Positions 1-7,286 of a stretch of 14,064 nucleotides of DNA are shown here, piece after piece. The DNA lies in NCBI GenBank assembly GCA_029287755.1, contig JARFQM010000196.1, positions 1 to 14,064 of the forward strand, given 5' to 3'. A program made the translations under genes and the position numbers. Origin of the DNA: Desulfofustis sp. (GTDB lineage: Bacteria; Desulfobacterota; Desulfobulbia; Desulfobulbales; Desulfocapsaceae). Each line of letters starts with the position of its first letter. The stretch's first letter is position 1. Below the pieces are notes generated by a model. That model saw only the letters and a program-made list of their open reading frames with translations, ran no database searches and was not told the origin of the DNA.

Positions 1-1190
1 CCCCCCGACTCCATTGCTTGAATGGAATTGATCATGATATTGAGGAAGAGTTCTTCCAGATCATGCGGTGCGACCGGTAAATGAAGATCATGGTCCACCT
101 CCTGCTGGTAATCGATCCCCTGCTTTTTGAGCCGATAATCGAGATAACGAAGTACGCTGGCCAGCACCGTTTGCACGTCAGATCGTTTCTCCTCTGTCTC
201 TTGCCGACCGGCTGTCCACAGGAGCTGACCCACCGTCTGTTTGATGCTCTCAAGCCCCTCCTCTATGAGATCGAGGTAGCTCGCCCTGAACTCAATGTCT
301 TCACCTTTTTTACGCAGCAGGCCGACGCAATTAAACAGTCCGCCCAAGGGGTTGTTGACCCGATGGGCAATACTTGAGGATAACACACCCAGGGTTGCGA
401 GCTTTTCCGACTGCAGCAGCTTCTCATGGGCAAGTTTCATTTCCTCGTTTGCGTTTCTGATGCGTCTGACCATTTCGTTAAAGCTGCGCGTAAGCAGGGC
501 AAGTTCATCATTACCCTTCACCGGTATGACTTTCTCGCTCATTTCAACCTCGACCTCGCCCATGGCCTGTGAGAGGTCGATGATCGGCTTGATGAAACGC
601 CGGCTCAGCAGATAGATCAGCAGGAACAGCAGAGACAAGGCCAAAATCGAGTGCTTGATGATTTGACTGATCATGGCGCTTATTTCCTCTTCCACATCCG
701 CCAGAGAAAGGGAAAAGAGCAGGATGCCCCAGCGCTTGCCCTCGATGGACAGCGGAGCGGCGAATTCCAGGGCATCGCCCTCAGACTCACCTTGGTGTGG
801 TCTTACAAGAACCTGCCCTGACTCCTGGGCCCGGGTGAGAAAGGGATCGGTATAATGTTTGCCATACTCACGGAAATCACTGTGCGAGATAACCCGGGCA
901 GCGTTATCCAATACGGCAACGAAATTGAGGTTGAGTTCACTGTGTTGGCTGAGGTCTCTCATGTAGTTATCTATGAGCCCCCCTTCCTCAACCAGGCCCA
1001 GCTTCTCGTAGATCAACTCGTTGATGATCAGCGCACTCACGGTCTCGGCCAGCATCATCCCCTGGCGCTCCGACGCACTGTAGAGTGCCGAGCGGGTTTT
1101 GAGCGCCGCAAAAAGGCTGATTGCCGCGGTGATGGCCAAGACCGACAGAAAGGCCACCAGAATGAATTTTTTTTGTAAGGATATACCCAT
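1..1190 (-). CDS. Membrane sensor histidine kinase with HAMP domain, C-terminus cut by window edge
   Basis: The frame is open from an ATG at 1190 to the window edge (396 codons), so no stop codon is seen. In order: a membrane segment at about residues 8-30, an extracytoplasmic sensor region of about 150 residues, a second membrane segment at about 179-197, a HAMP linker to about 250, then a dimerisation/phosphoacceptor helix with His276 in SIAHRVNNPLGG. An N-box (NIMINSIQAM, about 384-393) starts the ATPase domain, and the rest lies outside. It should autophosphorylate and pass phosphate to a response regulator, possibly encoded just beyond the edge. The start lies 10 nt after the stop of the PhnD-like gene, so the two are probably co-transcribed and the binding protein probably supplies the signal. 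The residue after the phosphoacceptor His is Arg, where the family normally has Glu or Asp. The Shine-Dalgarno is weak, so translation may be coupled to the upstream gene. The kinase identity is firm; its ligand is not known. Confidence 0.9.
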   Translation of the reverse strand, partial: MGISLQKKFILVAFLSVLAITAAISLFAALKTRSALYSASERQGMMLAETVSALIINELIYEKLGLVEEGGLIDNYMRDLSQHSELNLNFVAVLDNAARVISHSDFREYGKHYTDPFLTRAQESGQVLVRPHQGESEGDALEFAAPLSIEGKRWGILLFSLSLADVEEEISAMISQIIKHSILALSLLFLLIYLLSRRFIKPIIDLSQAMGEVEVEMSEKVIPVKGNDELALLTRSFNEMVRRIRNANEEMKLAHEKLLQSEKLATLGVLSSSIAHRVNNPLGGLFNCVGLLRKKGEDIEFRASYLDLIEEGLESIKQTVGQLLWTAGRQETEEKRSDVQTVLASVLRYLDYRLKKQGIDYQQEVDHDLHLPVAPHDLEELFLNIMINSIQAMESG

Positions 1191-1200
1191 GTGGTTCCCG

Positions 1201-2910
1201 TTAAAATAAGACCTCGGGATGACACCCTTTGCCGCATCCCGTCGGAACCGCGTTGATTTTCTGCCTGATATCGGCATAGTCAGCGTCAGACGCGGCGACA
1301 AAGCCGCCCTGCAGGTCAGGGTCCAGTTTCGCCAGGATTGCCATCCCTTTTTCATCCGACGACATGGTCAGCAGAGCCTTACGAACCTTAGTGGCTATCT
1401 CGTACGGAGTATGAGTAGAGACGACGATTGGGCCGGTGGGTATAGGCTCGGAGGTGGCGATTATCTTTAGCCCATACGGCTCATACCGCTCCGCCGTGGA
1501 AAGCCGGATAGCTCCAGCATCAAACTCGTTGCTGATGACCTTCTTGGCGACCGTATCGTGGTAGTTGTAATGGTGATATGAAGACAAATCATCGAGGTGT
1601 ATTCCTGACCAGGCAAGCATATATCTGGGAATCAGGTTGCCCGAGGTGGACCACAGTGCCGCAAAGGCAAACTTTTTGTCCACGAGTTGGGAAATCTCCT
1701 CAATGGTGCCGTCCAGATCGGTCACCACGACGCTTCGATAAAATATCTCCCCCCTGGCCGTTTTGCTCCTGGCAATCGGCGGGGCATCAAAGCGTTTGTA
1801 AGCATCGAGGTAGGTAAGAGGACCGAGCAGGGCGAACGACATCTTGCCCTGCCCCAATTTATTCACCACGTCTGGATAGCTTTTTTCCAGGTGCAGTTCG
1901 ATGTTCAGGCCGGTTGCCTCAGACAGGTAGTCGACCAGCGGCTGGTAGCGCTCATAGGCGATAATGGGGTTGTCCCTCGGCAGGACTCCGAACAGGATTG
2001 GTTCGCTGCCGGTTTCGACACTGCTCTGGGAGTCCTGGCGAGCAGCGGCTATGGAGGATTTATTATTTTCGATGAAGGCGCGCATGGCCCTGATCCCGTC
2101 GTAGTTACTATCCTCGACTTCGACGAATTTCTCTATGCGCATGGCCTCAAGTATCGCCCTGCCCTCAGGATCGTTATGCATCTCCAGAAAAATGGCCTGC
2201 AGCGAACGCTTCAAGTAGGGAGCGATATCGGGGTTCACCACCACAGGCGGAATGCCAAAGGGCGGCGAACGATGGATAATCCGGGTTTGCTGCGCATAAG
2301 GAGATGCGCTGCTGACCATGAAGTCGTACACAATGGAGTCGACTGCAGCCCCGTCTGCCCGTTTCTTGGCTACGATCTCAACTGATTTGTTGTGGCTGTA
2401 GCTGTACTGGTAGGAACTGAAGAAGCTTTCAGGAGAGTCGTTGCGTTTGGCCAGCATGTAGGTAGGGTAGAGACGACCGCTGTTTGATTTGGGATCGACA
2501 AAGACAAAGGTCTTCCCCGCCAGCTGTTCGACTTCTTCGATCGGGCTGTCTTTATGGACGATAATGTTGGAATGGTAGGAGACCTCGCCGTCAACTTGCG
2601 GCGCAACCAGCAGTTCAGCTCCAAATTTTTGGTTATCGAGCACATAGGGTGATGAACATATGAACGCGAGATCGACTTCCTGGTTTTCCAGCATCACATC
2701 AATCTCGTCATAGGTGGTGCGGTGCACCATCTCCGCAGGTATCCCGAGCTTGCTGCCCAAATAATCAACCACCTGCTGATAGTACCTGACGGCGCTCACC
2801 GGAGTGATCATGCTCGCGACGCCGACTTGAATCGAGGGTTGGGCCATGAGCGTACGGCTGAAAAACATGCCGACAAAAAGAATTGCCAGTAATGATGTGC
2901 TCAGTTTCAT
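1201..2910 (-). CDS. Tandem PhnD-like periplasmic binding protein, probable ligand sensor for the adjacent kinase
   Basis: This 569-residue protein starts with a signal peptide (hydrophobic core at about 5-17, likely cleavage after LMA at 21-23). Two type-2 periplasmic binding domains of the phosphate/phosphonate (PhnD) family follow: domain 1 at about 27-285 and domain 2 at about 304-555. Both show the family pattern (DLAFICSSPYV near 80-90; FALLGPLTYL near 359-368; KSNSGRLYPTYMLA near 141-154 and STSGNLIPRYMLA near 421-433). Normal PhnD proteins have one such domain of about 300 residues. No ABC permease or ATPase gene is nearby, and a histidine kinase follows at once, so a sensing role is more likely than transport. 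AioX, the arsenite-binding partner of the AioS kinase, belongs to the same family, which makes arsenic or another oxyanion plausible here, but the ligand is unproven. Domain 1 has a pocket-region Cys85, and the C-terminus carries a CGKGCH motif (559-564). A GGGGTGAT ribosome-binding site precedes the ATG. Confidence 0.85.
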   Translation of the reverse strand: MKLSTSLLAILFVGMFFSRTLMAQPSIQVGVASMITPVSAVRYYQQVVDYLGSKLGIPAEMVHRTTYDEIDVMLENQEVDLAFICSSPYVLDNQKFGAELLVAPQVDGEVSYHSNIIVHKDSPIEEVEQLAGKTFVFVDPKSNSGRLYPTYMLAKRNDSPESFFSSYQYSYSHNKSVEIVAKKRADGAAVDSIVYDFMVSSASPYAQQTRIIHRSPPFGIPPVVVNPDIAPYLKRSLQAIFLEMHNDPEGRAILEAMRIEKFVEVEDSNYDGIRAMRAFIENNKSSIAAARQDSQSSVETGSEPILFGVLPRDNPIIAYERYQPLVDYLSEATGLNIELHLEKSYPDVVNKLGQGKMSFALLGPLTYLDAYKRFDAPPIARSKTARGEIFYRSVVVTDLDGTIEEISQLVDKKFAFAALWSTSGNLIPRYMLAWSGIHLDDLSSYHHYNYHDTVAKKVISNEFDAGAIRLSTAERYEPYGLKIIATSEPIPTGPIVVSTHTPYEIATKVRKALLTMSSDEKGMAILAKLDPDLQGGFVAASDADYADIRQKINAVPTGCGKGCHPEVLF

Positions 2911-3238
2911 GTATCACCCCGCTGGTTTGAGAGAACTGTCATCCATGTTGTCTGCAATTATCAGTCCATCTCCCAGACCTGCTAATATACACGAGATAGA
3001 AGCTGGCACCTAGTGCGATGTTTCGAAATCGTAACACTCCTGCCCGCTATAATCCTGTTCTTCTCTTTACCGTTCCTTGGCGCACCTCACGATCCTCACC
3101 ATGAAAAAACGATGTATCCTTCTGAAATTGTATGTCATTTCTCTGTGGTCATCGAAAATCCTTGCATTATCATGACAAACCTTGATTCCTGGCATCTTTC
3201 TTGTAGATCACTTGTGCAAAGCACTCTACGATCACACA
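2911..3238. other. Intergenic region between divergent binding-protein and moaA transcripts
   Basis: No convincing gene is seen in this stretch. It must hold divergent promoters for the PhnD-like gene and for the moaA leader, but no strong -35/-10 pair stands out; TTGATT (3183-3188) and TAGATC (3204-3209) are at best weak. A hairpin can form at 3203-3229, with outer stem GTAGA/TCTAC and inner stem GTGC/GCAC around AAA, just before the riboswitch. A plus-strand frame beginning at 3013 has a hydrophobic start but no ribosome-binding site, and it reads straight through the riboswitch, so it was not called. Confidence 0.5.
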
Positions 3239-3335
3239 ACTCCGAGCCGATTGACCTTAACCTCCGCTGGTATGGTCTGAGGCCGATAGGGTACGATCGG
3301 AAACGGTCGTGCCTCCCGACTTTGGAAAGGAGTGA
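3239..3335 (+). promoter_or_regulatory. Moco (molybdenum/tungsten cofactor) riboswitch in the moaA leader
   Basis: The RNA lies directly in front of moaA and its 3' end overlaps the moaA ribosome-binding site. A perfect 7-bp stem (3293-3299 with 3304-3310, one G-U pair) is capped by a GAAA tetraloop (3300-3303). It is followed by GCCTCCCGACTTTGGAAAGG (3311-3330), which closely matches the 3' end of the E. coli moaA Moco leader as I recall it. Upstream, GCC (3246-3248) and GACC (3254-3257) can pair with GGC (3281-3283) and GGTC (3274-3277). CTCC in the 3' block can pair with the GGAG of the Shine-Dalgarno, giving a route to shut off translation when cofactor is plentiful. The family is known to sense molybdenum or tungsten cofactor. 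The exact 5' boundary is uncertain. Confidence 0.82.
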
Positions 3336-3337
3336 GT

Positions 3338-4372
3338 ATGCCAGGCACAGTTTCCAAGTATTCATCGACACGAACCGGGGCTTCCCGGCCTGCCCCGCCG
3401 CTCTTGGACAACCACGGAAGAAAAATCACCTATCTCCGTCTGGGGATTACAGATAGATGCAATCTCAGGTGCGTCTACTGCATGCCTGAGAAGGGCATAG
3501 ATCTGCTGCCGCACGATGATATCCTCACCTTTGAAGAACTCTCGAGGCTGGTGGCGATTTTCTGCAGGATGGGTCTCACCAAGGTCAGACTGACCGGCGG
3601 CGAGCCCTTTGCCAGGCTTGATTGCCTGTCGTTAATAGACCATCTGAAGAGGGCTGTAGGGGTTCCCCATCTGCACCTCACCACAAACGGAGTCGAGACC
3701 CACAGACATATAAGGCGGTTAAAACAGATCGGTCTGTCCGGCTTGAATGTCAGCCTCGATACCCTGAACAGGTCTCGATTCGTCGAATTAACCCGGCGCG
3801 ACCGCCTCGATCAGGTGCTCCGTACCGTTGACGAAGCAGTAAGATGCGGCATTCATCTTAAAATCAACAGTGTGATAACAGAAAGCACCACGGACGAGGA
3901 GATTCACTCGCTGGCCGGTCTCGCCAAAGATGTGCCGCTCAGCGTCAGGTTCATAGAACATATGCCTTTTTCCGGCAAGGCAGCCGCTTCCGTCCTTCAG
4001 GAGGAACTGCTTTCAACCCGGATCAATCGCCTTTTCCCGAGACTGCACACAGTGCTTGCTCGAGGGCCCTCGACAGCGCGCCTCTATTCCATGGCCGGTT
4101 TTCGGGGCACTATCGGGGTTATCGGGGGACAATCGAGATGTTTCTGCGCCCAGTGCAACAAGGTGCGGGTAACTCCTGCGGGAAGGCTCAAAACATGCCT
4201 CTATGGTAAAAGTGTAGTGGATCTGAAACAGATGCTCAGAAGCGGCAAAGACGACGGAGACATCGAGGACGCCATTCGGGGAGCCGTGCAGGAACGGCAT
4301 ATTGACGGGAAAGCGGCCGAGTTGAACAGCGGTTTCAAAGAGCAGCGATCCATGGCGTCCATTGGCGGATGA
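3338..4372 (+). CDS. moaA: GTP 3',8-cyclase MoaA, first step of molybdenum cofactor synthesis
   Basis: MoaA is a radical SAM enzyme that, with MoaC, turns GTP into cyclic pyranopterin monophosphate in the cytoplasm. With the ATG at 3338 the product has 344 residues, normal for the family. The radical-SAM [4Fe-4S] motif is C41-x3-C45-x2-C48 within ITDRCNLRCVYC. LTGGEPFAR is the SAM-binding glycine motif, and NVSLDTLN is also typical. The second, substrate-binding cluster lies near the C-terminus (FCAQCNKVRVTPAGRLKTC), and the chain ends in the family's Gly-Gly. I chose the ATG at 3338 over the in-frame GTG at 3332 because AGGAG at 3328-3332 sits 5 nt before it and overlaps the GTG. The Moco riboswitch in the leader should control translation. 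The enzyme serves Mo/W enzymes such as the dehydrogenase at the right end of the window. Confidence 0.95.
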   Translation: MPGTVSKYSSTRTGASRPAPPLLDNHGRKITYLRLGITDRCNLRCVYCMPEKGIDLLPHDDILTFEELSRLVAIFCRMGLTKVRLTGGEPFARLDCLSLIDHLKRAVGVPHLHLTTNGVETHRHIRRLKQIGLSGLNVSLDTLNRSRFVELTRRDRLDQVLRTVDEAVRCGIHLKINSVITESTTDEEIHSLAGLAKDVPLSVRFIEHMPFSGKAAASVLQEELLSTRINRLFPRLHTVLARGPSTARLYSMAGFRGTIGVIGGQSRCFCAQCNKVRVTPAGRLKTCLYGKSVVDLKQMLRSGKDDGDIEDAIRGAVQERHIDGKAAELNSGFKEQRSMASIGG

Positions 4373-4373
4373 G

Positions 4374-4472
4374 ATGATATCGATAGATCAGGCGTTAGCG
4401 GTTCTGCATGACACTATACCGGAACCGGTAAACGAAGTGTTTCTGTTTGTAGGAGGGAAGCAATGGGAGTAG
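4374..4472 (+). pseudogene. Short moeA-like N-terminal remnant or leader ORF
   Basis: A 32-codon frame begins 1 nt after the moaA stop and ends in TAG inside the start of the MOSC gene. Its first 23 residues (MISIDQALAVLHDTIPEP then VNEVF) read like the N-terminus of MoeA, the molybdopterin molybdenumtransferase, which commonly starts MISV-EEAL and has PVEEVPL at this distance. After VNEVFL the resemblance stops. This suggests that an ancestral moaA-moeA arrangement lost nearly all of moeA by deletion, leaving the stub between moaA and the MOSC gene. It may still be translated and couple moaA to the MOSC gene. A 14-nt inverted repeat (TACCGG-AA-CCGGTA, 4417-4430) lies within it. The match is by eye over a short stretch, so this is tentative. 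Confidence 0.4.
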
Positions 4473-4897
4473 TTGAAGCAGTTTGTGTGAGCGCTAAAAA
4501 AGGTGTCGTTAAAAAAGCTCAGGAGCGGGTTGAGCTGAAAAAGGATTGGGGAATTTGCGGGGACGCGCATGCGGGAACTTGGCATCGCCAGGTTTCCCTG
4601 CTCGCTGGAGAAAGCATCGACCACGTGAAAGAAATCTTACCATCCCTTCTGGACGGTGCGTTTGCCGAGAACCTCATTACCCGTGGCATCGACCTTGGTA
4701 CCTTGCCGATCGGCAGCAAGCTCCGGGTCGGCGACTCCGTGGTCTTGCAGATCACTCAGATTGGCAAAGAATGTCACAACAGCGGCTGTGCCATAAAAAA
4801 AGCGACCGGAGACTGCATCATGCCGCGTGAAGGCTTATTTGCCAGAGTGGTGGAAGGGGGGAATGTCGAACCCAGCGATGAAATTATGCCGCTCTGA
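4463..4897 (+). CDS. MOSC domain protein, probable molybdenum cofactor sulfurtransfer or handling
   Basis: This 144-residue protein is a single stand-alone MOSC domain. Typical motifs are GDAHAG at 33-38 followed by WHRQVSLL, FAENL at 67-71, LPIGSKLRVG at 81-90, and QIGKECHNSGCAIKKATGDC at 99-118, with cysteines 104, 109 and 118, then MPREGLFARVV. MOSC domains bind the pterin cofactor and are proposed to carry sulfur to it through a conserved cysteine; small bacterial versions are often linked to moa/moe genes, as here. A strong AGGAGG (4451-4456) sits 6 nt before the ATG. It lies 90 nt after moaA on the same strand and is probably in the same transcript, so the Moco riboswitch may also affect it. 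Family assignment is firm; the exact reaction is not established for such small proteins. Confidence 0.88.
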   Translation: MGVVEAVCVSAKKGVVKKAQERVELKKDWGICGDAHAGTWHRQVSLLAGESIDHVKEILPSLLDGAFAENLITRGIDLGTLPIGSKLRVGDSVVLQITQIGKECHNSGCAIKKATGDCIMPREGLFARVVEGGNVEPSDEIMPL

Positions 4898-4940
4898 ACC
4901 AGCTAATCTAATCCTTCAGCGGTGTCAATTGCTGTCCCCA

Positions 4941-5390
4941 TCAAGGCAGTATGGACTGAGCAACCCCCGGCAGGTCGGCGATGAACGTCCTGATCTCATC
5001 CCGCACCCTCCGATAGTGAGCCAGCTTTTCCTCCTCGCTTGTCGCCTTGAGGGCAAGTTTGGGAGGATCCTCAAACCCCCGGTGAATTGTTTTTCCCGGA
5101 AAAAAAGGGCAGGTTTCATGGGCATGACCGCACAGTGTTATCACCAGGTCAAAATGCTTGATCGGCAGTTCGTCTATGGTATTCGACTGGTGGGTTGAGA
5201 TATCCACCCCAGCCTCACGCATTACCCTGACGGCCAAGGGATTCAGACCATGTTTTTCGAGGCCGGCGGAGTAGGCGCTGATCTGATCGGCCAGCAGGTG
5301 TCTGGCCCACCCTTCTGCCATCTGACTGCGACACGAATTACCGGTACAAAGAAAAAGCACGGTGGTCCGCTTTATCCGGGTGTGGTCCAT
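4941..5390 (-). CDS. arsC: Arsenate reductase ArsC, thioredoxin-coupled low-molecular-weight phosphatase type
   Basis: The enzyme reduces arsenate to arsenite in the cytoplasm, which Acr3 then exports. The 149-residue chain has the phosphatase-type anion loop CTGNSCRS with catalytic Cys15 and Arg21. The two relay cysteines Cys87 and Cys94 lie in [16 protein letters not shown], and Asp108 is in HRGFEDPP. This three-cysteine pattern is that of the Staphylococcus aureus pI258 class, which is recycled by thioredoxin rather than glutaredoxin. It is the last gene of arsR-acr3-arsC and lies 30 nt after acr3. No good Shine-Dalgarno precedes the ATG, so translational coupling is possible. It converges on the MOSC gene with 43 nt between stops, and I see no clear terminator there. 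Confidence 0.94.
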   Translation of the reverse strand: MDHTRIKRTTVLFLCTGNSCRSQMAEGWARHLLADQISAYSAGLEKHGLNPLAVRVMREAGVDISTHQSNTIDELPIKHFDLVITLCGHAHETCPFFPGKTIHRGFEDPPKLALKATSEEEKLAHYRRVRDEIRTFIADLPGVAQSILP

Positions 5391-5420
5391 AATAGTGAAC
5401 TCAGGCAGAATGGAGGAGAA

Positions 5421-6605
5421 TCAGTTTTCAAACCAGGAGGTTGTTCGTTTGCAGTAACCGACGAGCATCAACATGACGGGTACCTCTATCAGGACGCCGA
5501 CAACGGTCGCCAGGGCGGCCCCCGATGACAGACCAAACAGCATGACAGCGGTGGCGATGGCCACCTCAAAGTGGTTGGAGGCTCCGATCATGGCGGCGGG
5601 AGCCGCATCCTCATAGCGGAGTTTGAAAAATCTGGCCGCGCCGTAGCCCAGGGCGAAAATGAGAATGGTTTGAATAAACAAGGGGATCGCAATCCAGACA
5701 ATGGTCAGGGGATTTGCGGTGATGACCTCCCCCTTGAAACTGAAGAGCAAGACCAGGGTCAAGAGCAGGGCGATGATTGTTACCGGCGTTAAGACCCCCA
5801 AAAACTTCTCTTTGAACCACTGTTCTCCCTTGGCGTTGATGATCCATTTACGCGAGAAATAGCCCGCCACCAGCGGCAGGGCAACGTAGATGGAAACCGA
5901 CAGGAGCAGCGCCTGCCAGGGAATCGGCAGTCTGCCCACGCCGAGAAGAAAGCCTCCGAGCACCCCGTAGAGCACCAGCATGGTGAGTGAGTTGATGGCC
6001 ACCATAACGAGGGTCAGCCCATCATTGCCCCTGGCCAGGTAGCCCCAGACCAGAACCATTGCGGTACAGGGGGCGATGCCAAGCAGAATGCAGCCGGCAA
6101 GATAGCTCCTCCACAACGGGATCTCCAGCATCTTTATCCCTTCCTGCATAACTACGATTCCAGCCCCGTGCTGAGACCCGACCGGGAGATCGAGACCAAA
6201 GGGCATCTTGACAAGATCGACGGCTTCGGGACCGATGAAGGATTTGAATAGAAAGCCGAGAAAGAAAATGGAGATGGCATACATGGTAAACGGTTTGATG
6301 CACCAGTTTAAAAAGAGCGTCAGAAAGACCGGCTTGCCGCTTTTTCCCGCCTGCACCACCGAGGCGAAATCAATCTTGACCATGATTGGGTACATCATGA
6401 AAAACAAACATATGGCTATGGGTATCGAGACAACTGGAGCCCCATTGACATAGATGGACATCCCGTCCAGTGTTTTCGCCAGGTCCGGGGCCACTTTCCC
6501 CAGTACAATCCCGCCGATAATGCAGAGACCCACCCACACGGTCAAATAGCGCTCGAAAACACTGGTCATCTTTCGTTCGTTCAACACGGCTTTTCCTTCA
6601 CCCAT
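5421..6605 (-). CDS. acr3: Arsenite efflux permease of the ACR3 family
   Basis: Acr3 is an inner-membrane carrier that extrudes arsenite using the membrane potential. The chain shows about ten membrane segments and family hallmarks: [13 protein letters not shown] at the N-terminus, [39 protein letters not shown] with the essential cysteine (residue 180 from this start), and [13 protein letters not shown] near the C-terminus. The frame is open up to a TTG at 6680, but I prefer the ATG at 6605 (394 residues) because GGAGAAGG lies just upstream; the ATG at 6569 is another option that begins closer to the conserved part. Between the third and fourth membrane segments there is an extra stretch of roughly 30 residues not typical of the family. 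The 235 nt between arsR and acr3 hold no gene; a lone TATAAT (6702-6707, minus strand) has no fitting -35. Confidence 0.94.
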   Translation of the reverse strand: MGEGKAVLNERKMTSVFERYLTVWVGLCIIGGIVLGKVAPDLAKTLDGMSIYVNGAPVVSIPIAICLFFMMYPIMVKIDFASVVQAGKSGKPVFLTLFLNWCIKPFTMYAISIFFLGFLFKSFIGPEAVDLVKMPFGLDLPVGSQHGAGIVVMQEGIKMLEIPLWRSYLAGCILLGIAPCTAMVLVWGYLARGNDGLTLVMVAINSLTMLVLYGVLGGFLLGVGRLPIPWQALLLSVSIYVALPLVAGYFSRKWIINAKGEQWFKEKFLGVLTPVTIIALLLTLVLLFSFKGEVITANPLTIVWIAIPLFIQTILIFALGYGAARFFKLRYEDAAPAAMIGASNHFEVAIATAVMLFGLSSGAALATVVGVLIEVPVMLMLVGYCKRTTSWFEN

Positions 6606-6840
6606 TACCTTCTCCAATTTCTCTGATAATCGAGCCATTTGCAAAACGATCTTTTCGCCCAAACTCTGCGTTATGCTCAAAATTTTATCCTCGGAATATC
6701 AATTATATGCCTGTGGTAAAATTTCTCGCATGCCTTGATTTTGAACGAAAATCTTAGTTTTGTAAAAGGCTCAATCTCCTGAATATTTCCTCTCAGTACA
6801 ACGACAGGCGATGATGCAGCGCCAGACCTCAGAATGAACA

Positions 6841-7218
6841 TCAAGGACACTGCACTGAAGTATCTTTTTCTTTCAAATAGGCTTTAAGCTTTTGCCTTTC
6901 CCCCTGCAGCCCATCAAGTCTGGAAACGTAGTCAATAATCGACGCATGCACGGGGCTTCTGGGCAGGTCGGGATGAATTTTGTAGTACATCCACTTTCCC
7001 CTTCTGGTTCCGACTACCCACCCTGAATTTTTCAGATAGGCCAGATGCCTCGAAGCTCTTGATTGAGGCAGTTCTAGCACCTCCATGAGATCGCACACAC
7101 AGAGCTCGCCATGTTTCAACAAGCCGATCATCTTCAACCTGGTCTCGTCGCCAAGCGCCTTAAACAACAAGGCATTTTCCCCGATCTTTCCTCTGGCAAA
7201 AAAGTTATAATTCTGCAC
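6841..7218 (-). CDS. arsR: Arsenic-responsive ArsR family repressor
   Basis: This 125-residue winged-helix protein should repress the ars operon until arsenite binds. The metal-binding box ELCVCDL (Cys40 and Cys42) sits at the start of the alpha-3 helix, as in E. coli ArsR. It is followed by the recognition helix region LPQSRASRHLAYLKNSG and the wing VVGTRRGKWMYYKI. A further Cys124 sits at the C-terminus. The start is GTG at 7218, chosen because GGAG lies 8 nt upstream, the length fits the family, and no in-frame ATG is better placed. It is the first gene of the arsR-acr3-arsC unit. A strong palindrome lies inside its promoter, giving an evident autoregulatory site. Confidence 0.94.
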   Translation of the reverse strand: MQNYNFFARGKIGENALLFKALGDETRLKMIGLLKHGELCVCDLMEVLELPQSRASRHLAYLKNSGWVVGTRRGKWMYYKIHPDLPRSPVHASIIDYVSRLDGLQGERQKLKAYLKEKDTSVQCP

Positions 7219-7252
7219 ACGGTTACTCCATCTCTAATGAGCTGCACCGGGC

Positions 7253-7280
7253 AACATAATTGCATATCCGGATATGTCAA
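7253..7280 (-). promoter_or_regulatory. Probable sigma-70 promoter of the ars operon
   Basis: On the minus strand a consensus -35 TTGACA (7275-7280) is followed after 16 nt by TATGTT (7253-7258, 4 of 6 consensus -10 bases). Transcription would start near 7246 and give a leader of about 28 nt before the arsR GTG. The operator palindrome lies entirely between and over these elements, so bound ArsR would block RNA polymerase. Confidence 0.6.
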
Positions 7281-7286
7281 TTTGAC
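7263..7286. promoter_or_regulatory. ArsR operator: perfect 14-bp palindrome with an overlapping second dyad
   Basis: CATATCCGGATATG (7263-7276) is a perfect palindrome. Half-sites AATTG (7258-7262) and CAATT (7278-7282) flank it, and a second dyad GTCAA-T-TTGAC (7276-7286) overlaps its right end. The first element covers the spacer of the arsR promoter. It is the only strong dyad I see in the 258 nt between arsR and the divergent selenoprotein gene, so it could govern both. Binding by ArsR is inferred from position and symmetry. Confidence 0.6.

Noticed and set aside
1687..2385. Plus-strand frame of 232 codons opposite the PhnD-like gene
   Set aside because: It is a shadow of the minus-strand gene, with no motifs and no ribosome-binding site.
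3013..3456. Plus-strand frame of 147 codons with a hydrophobic, signal-peptide-like start
   Set aside because: It has no ribosome-binding site, runs through the Moco riboswitch and into moaA in another frame, and shows no recognisable domain.
6681..6840. Internal promoter for acr3 (TATAAT on the minus strand at 6702-6707)
   Set aside because: No -35 hexamer is found at 15-18 nt; a bare -10 in AT-rich DNA is weak evidence.
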